From NCBI RefSeq assembly GCF_023159225.1, contig NC_063171.1, positions 62,001 to 126,000 of the forward strand: a stretch of 64,000 nt of DNA. The letters are read 5' to 3'. Position 1 is the first letter of the stretch. Each line of letters begins with the position of its first letter. The notes beneath the pieces are model-generated. The model ran no database searches. It saw only the letters and a list, made by a program, of their open reading frames with translations, and was not told the DNA's origin. Positions 1 to 10,428 of the stretch are shown in pieces. Source of the DNA: Perognathus longimembris pacificus. Lineage: Eukaryota > Chordata > Mammalia > Rodentia > Heteromyidae. Position numbers and translations under genes: made by a program.

Positions 1-4
1 AATT

Positions 5-846
5 AACCATAAACCTTACCTTTAAGCCATCAAATCATTCCTGGGCATTTATGAAAATGACCACAAACCAGGTTACATAAAGCCACCAGCAAAACGCAAT
101 CCACTACAGCATTTTTTACCCTACCTGGGATGTGGAATCAACCCTATCCTATCCTATCCCAACCTAGAAAATTATAATTATTGTATTCTCTTTCTCACTG
201 ACACCAAATCACATCCAGTTAGATCAAAGATCTGAATGGAAAATCAGACACGCTGAAAATGTTACAGGAAGGGATAGAGGAAACTTTAGGGCTCCTTAGC
301 ACAGGTCACAATTCTGTATCTAATGATTTGGAATTACAACAAATCATAGGAAATCTACATCAATGGGATTGCATAAAACTGAAACATTTCTCAGTGGCAA
401 TAGAGACGACGAGCAAGATCAATAGAATGCCCCCCAAATGGGATAAGATCTTTATTAGCTATGCCTCAGACAAGAGCCACACATCTAAAATGTGCATAGA
501 GGTCAAAAAATTAAACCCACCAAAATGAAATCCTCACAAAAACTACAACCCGAATATTGAAGGAACTAGAAACTTCAAGAGAGTCTTCTCCAAAGAAAAA
601 ATGAGAATGGCCAATAGACAAATGAAATTTTCACCATGTCTGCCCATAAAGGTAAGGCAAATAAAAAATACACAGATCCACTTCACCCAAGTTAGTATAG
701 CCATTAGAAAAACAAAAACCTAAACTAACAACAGATAACCACAGATGCTGGTGGGCATGTGGCCAAAAGGGAATTCTACTACAGTATTTGTGAGAATATA
801 AACTTGTTCAACTACTCAGAAAAGCGGTATGTGGGTTCCCCAAATG
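5..846 (+). repeat. Macrosatellite unit 1 (long type, ~840 bp)
   Basis: Long-type unit. It keeps about 170 bp of extra upstream ORF2-like sequence (about 219-360) that the shorter units lack. The pentamer run TATCC lies at 143-159. The best surviving ORF2p-like frame is 259-528. Confidence 0.8.
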
Positions 847-1687
847 ATTAACCACAAAACTTACCTCTGAGCCAGCAAATCACTCCTGGGCATTGATGAA
901 AATGACCACAGTGCAGGTCACATAAAGCCTAAAAACAGTATGCTCTACAGCATTGTTTACCCTACCTGAGATGTGGAATCAACCCTATCCTATCCTATCC
1001 TATCCTATCCTATCCTAGAAAATTATACTTATTGCATGCTTTAGCACACTGTAACCAATTCAAATCCAGTTAGATCAAAGATCTCAGTGGACAATCCGAC
1101 ACCCAGAAAATGTTACAGGAAAGGATAGAGGAAACAGGGGTCCTTGGCTAGGTCACAATTTCGTATCTAATGATTTGAAATTACAACAAATCAAAGGAAA
1201 TCTATATCAATGGGACTGAATTAAACAAACATTTCTCAGTGGCAAAGGTCACGACAAAAAAGATCAATAGAATTCCCCCAAATGGGATAAGATTTTTACT
1301 AGCTATGCCTCAGAGAAGAGCCGCATATCTAAAATGTACATAGAGGTCAAAAAAGTAAACCCACCTAAAAGAAATCCTCACAAATATTTCAACCCGATTA
1401 ATAAATGAAGTTGGTTCTAGTTGGTCTTCTCCAAGGAGGAAATAAGAATGTCCAATAGACAAATGAAATGTTCACCATCTCTGCCCATATAGGTATGCAA
1501 ATCAAAAATACACTGAGATCCACTTCTCCCTAGTTAGAATGGCCATTAGAAAAACAAAACCCTAACTATCCACAGATAACCACAGATGCTGGTGGGGATG
1601 TGGTCAAATGGATTTTTCCTACAATATTGGTGGGAATATAAACTTGTTCAACTACTCAGAAAAGCGCTAAGTGTGTTCCCCAAATAA
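847..1687 (+). repeat. Macrosatellite unit 2 (long type, ~840 bp)
   Basis: Second long-type unit, same layout as unit 1. It has the longest TATCC run of the array, seven steps at about 983-1016. ORF2-like frames are broken by small indels. Confidence 0.8.
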
Positions 1688-2246
1688 ATATTCATAAAAC
1701 ATACCTCTGAGCCAGAAAATTATTCCTGGGCATTGATGAAAATGACCACAAATCTGGTCACAGAAATTCACCAGCAGAACAATATCCACTACAGCATTGT
1801 TTACCCTACCTTAGATGTGAAATCAACCTATCCTGTCCTATCCTATCTTTTTTTAGCTACTCCTCAGACAAGAACCTCATATCAAAAATGTACTTAGAGG
1901 TCAAAAAATTAAACCCACCAAAAAGAAATCCTCAAGGAACCACCACCCGATTATTAAATAAACTAGAATCTTCAAGTGAGTCTTCTCCAAAGAAGAAATA
2001 AGAATGGCCAAAAGAAAAATGAAATGTTCTCCGTCTCAGCCCATATAAGTAATGCAAATCAAAACTGCAGTGAGATCCACTTCACCCCAGTTGGAATGGC
2101 CATTAGAAAAACTAAAAGCTAAAGTAACAACAGATAACCACAGATGCTGGTGGGGATGTGGTCAAAAGGGAATTCTACTACAATATTGGTGGGAATATAA
2201 ACCTGTTCAACTACTCAGATTAGAGGTATTTCTGTTCCCCAAATAA
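1688..2246 (+). repeat. Macrosatellite unit 3 (short type, ~560 bp)
   Basis: Short unit. The TATCC run (about 1827-1848) is followed directly by a T run and then by sequence that in other units lies about 100 bp further on, so this unit lost the WDCIKLKH-encoding part. Confidence 0.8.
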
Positions 2247-2908
2247 TTACCCAAAATACTTACCTCTGAGGCAGCAAATCATTCCTGGGCATTGATGAAA
2301 ATGACCACAAACGAGGTCACATAAAGCCACCAGCAAAACAATGTCCACTACAGCATTGTTTACCCTAACCGAGATATGGAATCAGGGGTATTCTATAGAA
2401 ACCTTATCAAATCTCGACCGTTGGGATTGCATTAAACTGAAACATTTATCAGTGGGAAAGGATATGACAAGCAAGATCAATAGAATTCCCCTCAAATGTG
2501 ATAAGATCTTTACTAGCTATGCCTCAGATAAGAGCCTCATACATAAAATGTACTTAGAGGTCAAAAAATTAAACCCACCAAAAAGAAATCCTCACAGAAA
2601 CTACAACCTGATTATTAAATGAACTACAAATTTCAAGTGAGTCTTCTCCAAAGTGGAAATAAGAATGGCCAACAGACAAATGAAATGTTCACCATGTCTG
2701 CCCATATAGGTAACGCAAATCAAAAATACACTGAGATCCACTTCACCCCGGTTCGAATGCCCATTAGAAAAACAAAAACTTAAACTACCAACAGATAACC
2801 ACAGATGCTGGTGGGGATGTGTTCAAAACAGAATTCTACTACAATATTGGTGGGAATATAAACTAGTTCAACTACTCAAAAGAGCGGTATGTAGGTTCCC
2901 CAAATAAT
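2247..2908 (+). repeat. Macrosatellite unit 4 (~660 bp, no TATCC run)
   Basis: Intermediate-length unit without the TATCC run. At about 2380-2420 a different sequence leads into the ORF2-like part. The frame 2341-2622 (93 codons) is the longest C-terminal ORF2p-like remnant of the array; it is not expected to encode a working protein. Confidence 0.8.
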
Positions 2909-3577
2909 TAACCATAAGACTTAACTCTGAGCCAGCAAACCAATCCTGGGCATTGATGAAAATGACTACAAACCAGGTCAGAAGAAGCCACCGGCAAAAA
3001 ACAATCCACTACAGCACAGTTTACCCTACCTGAGATTTGGATTCAACCCTATCCTATCTTATTCTATCCTATCCTATCAAATATACAACCATGTGATTGC
3101 ATAAAACTGAAACATTTCTCAGTGGTAAAGGACAGGACAAGCAACATCAATAGAATGCCTCCCAAATGCGGTATTATCTTTACTAGCTATGCCTCAGTCA
3201 AGAGCCTCATATCTAAAATGTACTTAGAGGTAAAAAAATTAAACCCATCAAAATGAAATCCACACAGGAACAACAACACGATTATTAAATGAACTAGAAA
3301 CTTCAAGTGAGTCTTCTCCAAAGAAGTAATAAAAATAGCCAGTAGACAAATGAAATGGTCATCATCTCTGCCCATAAAGGAAATGCAAATCGAAAATACA
3401 CTGAGATCCACTTCACCCCAGTTAGAATGGCCATTAGAAAAACAAAAACCGAAACTAACAACAGAAAAGCACAGATGCTGGTGGGGATGAGGTCAAAAGG
3501 GAATTCTACTATAATATTGGTGGGAATATAAACTCGTTCAACTACTCAGAAAAGCGGTATATGGGTTCCTGAAATAA
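2909..3577 (+). repeat. Macrosatellite unit 5 (~670 bp)
   Basis: Intermediate unit lacking the extra 170 bp of units 1 and 2. The TATCC-type run is imperfect and lies at about 3047-3079. Confidence 0.8.
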
Positions 3578-4249
3578 TTGACCATAAAACTTATCTCTGA
3601 GCCAGCAAATCATTCCTGCGCATTGATGAAAATGACCACAAACCAGGTCACATAAAGCCACCAGGACAAGGGAATTCACTACACAATGTTTTCCATACCT
3701 GATATGTTGAATCAACCCTATCCTATCCTATCCTATCCTATGCTACCATATGCATTGTAGAACAATTGGATTGCATAAAACTGAAACATTTCTCAGTGGC
3801 AAAGGACCCGACAAGCAAGATCAATAGAATGCCTCCCGAATGGGATAAGATCTTTACTAGCTATGCCCCAAACAAGAGCCTCAAATCTCAAATGTACTTA
3901 GAGGTCAAAAAATTAAACCCACCAAAAAGAAATCCTCACAGAAACTTCCACTCGATTATTAAATAAAATAGTAACTTCAAGTGAGTTTTCTCCAAACTGG
4001 AAATAAGAATGGCCAATAGACAAATGAAATGTTCACCATCTCTGCCCATAAAGGGAATACAAATAAAAAATACAGTGAGATCCACTTCATCCCAGTTTGA
4101 GTGGCTATTAGGAAAATAAAACTTAAACTAACAACACATAAACACAGATGCTGGTGGGGATGTGGTCAAAAGGGAATTCTACTACTATATTGGTGGGAAT
4201 ATAAACTAGTTCAACTGCTCAGAAAAGCGGTATGTGGGTTCCCCAAATA
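3578..4249 (+). repeat. Macrosatellite unit 6 (~670 bp)
   Basis: Intermediate unit close in structure to unit 5, with TATCC repeats at about 3715-3742. An ORF2p-like frame of 66 codons survives at 3766-3966. Confidence 0.8.
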
Positions 4250-4809
4250 ATTAACCCTAAAACTTACCTCTGAGCCAGGAAATCATTCCTGGACATTGAT
4301 GAAAATTACTACAAACCAGGTCACATAAAGCCACAAGCACAACACAATCCACCACAGCATTCTGTACCCTACATGAGATATGGTATCAACCCTATCCTAT
4401 CAAATCTAGAACAATGGGATTGCATAAAACTGAAACATTTCTCAGTGGCAAAAGACACCACAAGCAAGATTAATAGAATCCCTCCACATGGGATAAGATC
4501 TTTACTAGCTATGCCTCAGAGATGGGCTTCATATCTAAAATGTACTTAGAGGTCAAAAAATTAAATCCACCAAAAAGAAATCCTCACAGAAACTACAACC
4601 CGATTACTAAATTCAATAGAAAGTTCAAGTGAGTCTTTTCCAAAGATGAAATAAGAATGGCCAATAGACAAATGAAATGCATCATCTCTGGCCATATAGG
4701 TAATGCAAATCAAAAGTACACTGAGATCCACTTCACCCCAGTTAGAATGGCCGTTAAGAAAACTAAAAGCTAAACTAACAACAGATTACCACAGATGCTG
4801 CTGGGGATG
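4250..4809 (+). repeat. Macrosatellite unit 7, truncated by LTR
   Basis: Last visible unit, with a minimal TATCC run (about 4390-4400). It stops inside the phrase that reads GGTGGGGATGTGG elsewhere, exactly where the LTR begins at 4810. Confidence 0.8.
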
Positions 4810-5247
4810 TGTTGGGAGGGGTTCCAGCAGCTAATCTCATTCTGATCTCTGGCTGGGTTGTTATCACAAGCATATGCTAACTGAAATTACATTTGTTTAC
4901 TAGTAACTCAGCCCCTACCTGGAATTGCTTTACTATGTCCACTAGAGTATATTCCTATGTTAATCAACCTCATCCTGTCTTTACTGCCATCAGATGTTGT
5001 GAACTTCAAAGCCCTTTTGTGTTCTTGTACTTTAATAACCCTATGCTATTCCCTGGTTCCTAAACTGCATATAAGCTGGAAGTTAAGAATAAAGGTGGCT
5101 GCAGTCTTGAGCTACTATCTTGAGGTTCAGACCTCCCGAACCCCATCTTTTGTCTCTTGTCTTTTTTTCTTGTCTTGTATCTTTCTTTTACTTTAATCCT
5201 CACCCCCTCAATCAGGATTCCCTTTTCACTGCTGGCTGGCTCTGGCA
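4810..5247 (+). repeat. 5' LTR, class II ERV family 1
   Basis: Begins TGTTGGGAGG and ends CTGGCA, so it has TG...CA ends. It aligns along its length with the reverse complement of the solo LTR at 27805-28316, sharing for example TGCATATAAGCTGGAAGTT. It is about 75 bp shorter because of internal deletions. Confidence 0.9.
5069..5093 (+). promoter_or_regulatory. LTR core promoter and poly-A signal
   Basis: TATAAG at 5070-5075 is followed by AATAAA at 5088-5093. Such close spacing means the poly-A signal lies in U3 and R is short, as is usual for IAP/MMTV-type LTRs. Promoter activity is inferred only from the motifs. Confidence 0.6.
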
Positions 5248-5249
5248 AG

Positions 5250-5267
5250 TGGCGCCCTGACAAGGAC
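5250..5267 (+). other. Primer binding site, tRNA-Lys type
   Basis: TGGCGCCC begins two bases after the LTR end. The 18 bases match the tRNA-Lys3 complement at 15 positions by eye. A lysine-tRNA site is typical of betaretrovirus-like elements. Confidence 0.75.
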
Positions 5268-5370
5268 TTGAACACCTAGGATGAAATGGACCCCGCTTTG
5301 GCAAGGACGTTCGATCACTTGGGAAAAAGAGGGAGAGAGTATGGAAAAGAATCATCGGGAGTGAAATACA

Positions 5371-7242
5371 ATGGGACAAGGTAACAGTCGCATGCTATAC
5401 GTGCAAGCCCTCAAAGGGATGCTTCATGCCCGGTGAGTGCAAGTTGGCCAAAGTCAGTTAGAACTTTTCTTTCACTTTATTGAAGAAGCATGCCCCTCAT
5501 TCCTGGAAGAAGGAACCATTAACTTAGAAATTTGGCAGAAATTTGGAATAAAGATTCAGGAACATTATGACTCAAATGTCCCTGAGAAAATCCCAGTGGA
5601 CGCTATTACTCTTGGGAATCTGCTCTGAGATTGTTTGGATCCTAGACATGAACAGATTAGATTCAATCAGTCGATCAGACAAACTGAACAAGGACCTGAT
5701 GAGCGTTGCCCAGCCCTGGGAGCGTATGCAGCTGCCCAGGAAGAGCTGAGAAAATTAATAAAATCTGAACCCACTGGGCTAGATATTAAGGAAGACTCAG
5801 ATGGCTCAGACACTGAGGAAAAAATACACAATGAACCTACTAAAGATAGATTGACCCATGTTGCAAATATGTTGGAATCAGTTATAGCCCTATTGTCACA
5901 GCTTCATCCAAAACAACAAACTCCTTTAAAGGTAGAGACTTGTGGACCCCCCCCCAATCCTGGCTGACTTTGATCCTTTCCCGCCACCCCCTCTGCCTGT
6001 TATTGTCTCACAGCCAGTACCATATCAGCCTGTGCTGTTAAAGGCACCTGGCCCTCCTATTGGTGAACTCCATTTTGGGACAAGTCCTAATGTTACCCCT
6101 AAGCATAGCGCCCTGCAACTCTCCTTGGCACAGGCTGCTCAAAGAGTGGAGAACATTTCTGGTTTTCACTTATTCCCTGTAAGGGAGGATGAAGATAATG
6201 AAAGATTTCATCAGCCTTTGCCATTTAAAAAGTAAGAGATCTAAAGAATGCTTGTGCTGAATACGGCCCTCCAGTGCCATTTACTCAAGTCATTCTTGAA
6301 ACATTGGTTGCTGAAGCTTTATGCCCAAATGATTGGAAACAGTTGGCTAGGGCTTGTCTTAGTGGAGAAGATTACTTATTGTGGAAGTCTGAATTTGTGG
6401 AATAGTGTCAGGCCACAGCAGAGGCCAACAAGGCTAATAATGTACCTGCTACATTTTCAGACCTCACTGGGGAAGCTGCTTACAATGACACCCAGACTCA
6501 GTTTAGTTACACTCCAGATGTTTATGCTCAGATCAGTGCTGCTGCTAAACGTGCCTGGAATAGACTCCCTAACTCTAGTAAGACTGAAGACCTTTCCAAA
6601 ATTAGACAGGGACCAGATGAAACTTATCAAGATTTTGTCTCTAGATTATTGGAAGCGACAGGCTGTCTGATCCAAGATGGGGATACTGGCAAGGTTCTTG
6701 CACAACAATTGGCATATGAAAATGATAATGCAGTTTGCCAAGCGGCCATCAGGCCTTTTAAGAAAAAGGGAGAAATAACTTATTATATTCGGCTTTGTGT
6801 AGACATTAGTCCATCCTATATGCAGGGCCTCATGCTGGCTGCAGTGCTCCAAGGGCAGACAGTAACTGAGTTCTTATGCACCCTCCATTCAGGGGGAAAG
6901 GGGAGGGGATATCTACGTACTGCTTGGTCTCCTGGCAGCTGTTTTTCTTGCGGACAAATGGGCCACTTAATGGCTCATTGCCCTAATCAGAAAAGAAGAG
7001 TTATGCCTGGAATTTGACCCCATTGTAAAAAGGAAGAGCATTGGGCTAAGAATTGCAGATCTACTTTGAATAACTCAGGCCACCCGATTTGGGGAAACTG
7101 GAAGAGCCCCTGGCCCCACGGAAAAATTTTGGGGTGGCTTCTTCCTTCCCCCATCTTCAAGCCTATCCTCTGGCAACCCACAACAACAATCAGTTTCCAG
7201 TCTCTGAGCAATGCCAGGGAGTGCAGGACTGGACGTCTGTTG
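5371..7242 (+). pseudogene. ERV gag pseudogene (matrix, capsid, nucleocapsid)
   Basis: Gag encodes the internal structural polyprotein of the particle. The start chosen is the ATG at 5371, whose first codons read MGQGN as in related matrix domains. Visible in order: a matrix-like region (5371-5940), a proline-rich stretch (about 5942-6010), capsid (about 6241-6660) with the major homology region at 6607-6648 (Q-G-x2-E-x5-F-x2-R-L pattern), and nucleocapsid with a complete CCHC knuckle at 6940-6981. Breaks: TGA at 5434, TGA at 5626, a frame change at the C run near 5946, a return to the first frame near 6236, TAG at 6403, and TGA at 7015. The last stop sits exactly where the first cysteine of the second knuckle is expected; the remaining Cys, His and Cys at 7024-7056 are intact. 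Coding ends at the satellite junction just after the start of pro. It cannot make a full Gag. Confidence 0.85.
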
Positions 7243-8338
7243 TAAATCAGAAAATATCTCCGCGGTGATTGAGAACAGCTGTAGCTAGTTCAGGTAAGTA
7301 GTTCGGAGAATTGATAATGTACTGTCAACTCCTCAAAAGAACCTGGTTTGTGGTGATGCAAGACAGAAAGGCTCATTTAGGATCTATACGTATGAACTGG
7401 GAAAGTAGATGTATATCAGGGAGTATCTCAGGGGTGACTGAGAACAGATGTAGCTCGTTAAGGTAAGTAGTTCAGGGAATTTATAATGTACTCGAAACTC
7501 CTCAAAATATTCTGCTTTTTTGTGATGGAAGAGAGATAAATGCTCAATTAGGAACTATATCAACGAACGGGGGTGGTAGTTGTATATCAGGGAATATATT
7601 TGCGGTGATTGAGAACAGCAGTAGCTTGTTAAGGTATGTACTTCAGGCAGTTGATAATATACACGAAACTCCTAAAAAGACTCTGCTTTGTGGTGATGGA
7701 AGAGAGATAATGGCTCATATATTGTCTATATATGAATATGTTAAATAGCTCTATATCAGGGAATATCTCCACAGTGATTTAGAGCAGCTGTTCCTTGTTA
7801 AGATAAGTAATTCGAGCAATGGATAACATACTCGAAACTCCTCAAAAGAACCTGCTTTGTGGTGATGGGAGAGAGATATAGGCTCATTTAGGAACTATAC
7901 GTACAAATGGGGGAGGTAGCTGTAAATCAGGGAGTATGTCCACATTGTTTGAAAAGAGATGTAGCTTGTTAAGGTACGTAGTTCAGGGAATTGATAATGT
8001 CCATGAAACTCCTTAAGAGAATCTACTTTGTGGTGATAGAAGAGAGATAAAGGCTCATTTAGCAACTATACGTACGAACAGGGTACGTAGCTATATATCA
8101 GGGAACATTTCCATTGTGAAGTTGGGGGGATTGATAATGTACTCGAAACTCCTCAACAGAATCTGCTTTGTGGAGATGGAAAGGAGATAAAGGCTCATTT
8201 GCGAACAATACATACAAACGGGGTAAGTAGCTGTATATCAGGGAATATCTCCACGGTGAGAGAGAACAGCTGTAGCTGGTTAAGGTGAGTAGTTCGAAGA
8301 AATGATAATGTACTCGAAATACCTCAAAAGAATTGCTG

Positions 8339-8543
8339 GGGCTGGGAATATGGCCTAGTGGCAAGAGTGCTTGCCTCCTACACATGAAGCTCTTGGTTCA
8401 ATTCCCCAGCACCACATATATGGAAAAAAGCCAGAAGGGGCGCTGTGGCTCAGGTGGCAGAGTGCTCGCCTTGAGCGGGAAGAAGTCAGGGACAGTGCTC
8501 AGGCCCTGAGTCCAAGGCCCAGGACTGGCCCCCCAAAAAAAGT
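8339..8543 (+). mobile_element. Dimeric tRNA-related SINE, copy 1
   Basis: Starts GGGCTGGGAATATGGCC, has the A-box-like GGCCTAGTGGCAAGAGTGC and a B-box-like GGTTCAATTCC, then a second tRNA-like half (GCGCTGTGGCTCAGGTGGC) and a short A-rich tail. The duplicated ATTGCTG(GG) at 8332-8340 and 8544-8552 is a short target duplication. It lies inside a domain A monomer. Confidence 0.88.
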
Positions 8544-8632
8544 ATTGCTGGGTCATGATGAAAAAGCGATAAAGGCTCATTTAGAAACTATACATACGAA
8601 CAGGGTTAGTAGCTGTATATCAGGGAATATCT

Positions 8633-8697
8633 CCCAATTCCCCGAACTACTTACCTTAACAAACTACAGCTGTTTTCAATCACCGTGGAGATATTTC
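8633..8697 (-). repeat. Inverted satellite A fragment
   Basis: About 65 bp read as the reverse complement of a domain A monomer (reverse reading runs from GGAGATATTTC-like sequence through the core box to TTCGGGGAATTGG). This is the only satellite piece I see in the opposite orientation. Its right end shares ATTTC with the L1 that follows, a likely microhomology junction. Confidence 0.8.
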
Positions 8698-10428
8698 ATT
8701 AAAGAATGGTGTTGGAATATTAATGGGTATTGCATTGAATTTGTAGATAGCCTTTGGCAATATTGCCATTTTGATTATATTAATCTTCCCAATCCAGGAG
8801 CATGGGAGGTTTTTCCATTTTCTTAGTTCTGACTTAATTTCATTTTTCAAGCTTTTAAAGTTCTCATCAAAGAGGTCTTTCACTTCTTTGGTTAAGGTTA
8901 TTCCTAGGTATTTTATGTTTTGGGGGGCTATTGCAAAAGGAGTTGCTTTCCTGATTTCAGCCTCAGTCTTCGGGTTGTTAGCATAGAGAAAGGCCATTGA
9001 TTTTTGAAGGTTTATTTCATATCCTGCAACTTTGCCAAAATTTTGGATCAGCTCTAGTAGCTTGGGGGTAGAGTCTATGGGATTCTTTAGGTATAGGATC
9101 ATGTCATCTGCGAAGAGAGAAAGTTTTACTTCATCTTTTCCTATTTGGATCCCCTTTATATTTTTTCTTGCCTAATTGCTCTGGCTAGGAATTCTAGTAC
9201 TATGTTGAAGAGCAGGGGAGAGAGTGGACATCCCTGCCTTGTTCCTGATTTTAAAGGAAATGGCTTTAGTTTTTCACCATTTAGAGTTATGCTTGCTGTT
9301 AGTTTGTCATAAACTGCCTTGATTATATTCAGGAATGTTCCCTGGAATCCCAGTTTTTCCAGGGCTTTTAGAATAAATGGGTGCTGGATTTTATCGAACA
9401 CTTTTTCCACATCCAGAGATAAAACCATGTGGTTCTTTACCTTGCTCCGGTTGATGTGGTGGATTACATTAATTGACTTGCGTATATTAAACCAGCTTTG
9501 CATCCCTGGGATGAATCCAGTTTGATCGTGGTGTATGATTTTTTTTTGATGACCTGTTGAAATCGATTGGCCAGAATTTTGTTGAGAATTTTTGCATCTA
9601 TGTTCATCAGGAAGATTGGTCTGTAGTTCTCTTTCCATGATGAGTCTCTGCCTGGTTTTGGGATGAGGGTTATACTGGCTTCATAAAATGAGTCTGGTAG
9701 TGAACGTTCTCTTTCAATTTCATTGAAGAGTTTGAGAAATATTGGAGTGAGTTCTGTTTTGAAGGCCTTGTAGAATTCTGCGGTGAATCCGTCTGGACCT
9801 GGGCTTTTCTTGGATGGGAGATCATTTATTGCCGATTCTATTTCAATACTGGATATGGGTCTGTTTAGAAGGTTTAAATCTTCATGGTTGAGTTTGGGGG
9901 TATCAATTTTTTCTAGGAAATCATCCATTTCTTCCAAGTTCTCGAATTTGTTGGCATAAAGGTTTGCAAAATAGTCCCTTATTATTTTCTGAATTTCGGT
10001 TATTTCTGTGGTGATGTTACCTGTTTCATCTCTTATCTTGTTTATTTGGGTGTGCTGCCTTCGTTTTTTGGTCAGGTTTTCCAGGGGTCTGTCTATCTTG
10101 TTGATTTTTTCAAAGAACCAACTCTTTGTTTTGTTGATTCTTTCGTGGTTTTTTTCGTCTCTAATTGATTTAATTCAGATTTGATTTTAATTATTTGCTT
10201 CCGTCTATTGACTTGGGGTTTGGCTTGCTGTTCTCTCTCCAGAAAATTAAGGTGCTTCCTTAAATTACTGAGTTGCTGTTTCTCCAGTTTGTTGATGTAT
10301 GCACTCAGAGATATAAATTTTCCTCTGAGTACTGCCTTTGCTGTGTCCCAAAGGAGCTGGTACTTTGTGTCCTCAACTTGGTTGAAGTCCATAAACATTT
10401 GAATTTCCGTTTTAATTTCTTCAATGAT
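8692..10428 (-). mobile_element. Internal L1 ORF2 fragment (reverse transcriptase region)
   Basis: Minus-strand L1 ORF2 pieces: 10398-10093 (between the endonuclease and reverse transcriptase regions), 9937-9464, 9638-9156 and 9102-8680. Recognisable reverse transcriptase words are [40 protein letters not shown] and, just before 9102, an intact FADD catalytic motif. The fragment lacks the endonuclease start, the C-terminus, the 3' UTR and a poly-A tail, and has no target duplication. It is therefore a displaced internal piece and not a simple insertion. The GT-to-stop frames overlap in different phases, showing frameshifts. It is non-functional. Confidence 0.9.

Larger units (their letters stand above)
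1..4809 (+). repeat. L1 ORF2-derived macrosatellite array (about 7 units)
   Basis: Seven tandem, same-strand units can be followed by the recurring phrase CTTACCTCTGAGCCAGCAAA, or variants of it, near 10, 855, 1697, 2257, 2920, 3590 and 4262. Each unit is collinear with the 3' part of L1 ORF2 as seen here at about 44470-45195. Translated pieces keep L1-like words such as WDCIKLKH, SKINRMP and EVKKLNPPK, matching WDCIKLQS, RKLNRNP and ELKKLPSSK in the L1. Spacing is about 840, 840, 560, 660, 670 and 670 bp, and the last unit is cut by an LTR. No unit has a poly-A tail or target duplications, so this is tandem amplification of an L1 segment and not repeated retrotransposition. The array continues off the left edge. 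No coding function is supported; frames are short and broken. Confidence 0.9.
4810..7242 (+). mobile_element. Truncated class II endogenous retrovirus (5' LTR + gag)
   Basis: Left to right: a 438-bp LTR, a 2-bp spacer, a lysine-tRNA-type primer site, a leader, a decayed gag, and the first part of the gag/pro junction ending in a VQDWTS-like phrase. Sequence then changes abruptly to satellite at about 7243. Pro, pol, env and the 3' LTR are absent. The LTR is of the same family as the solo LTR at 27805-28316. Order, primer site, two CCHC knuckles and the major homology region place it among betaretrovirus-like (class II) elements. Because the right side is lost there is no target duplication to score. 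Confidence 0.9.
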
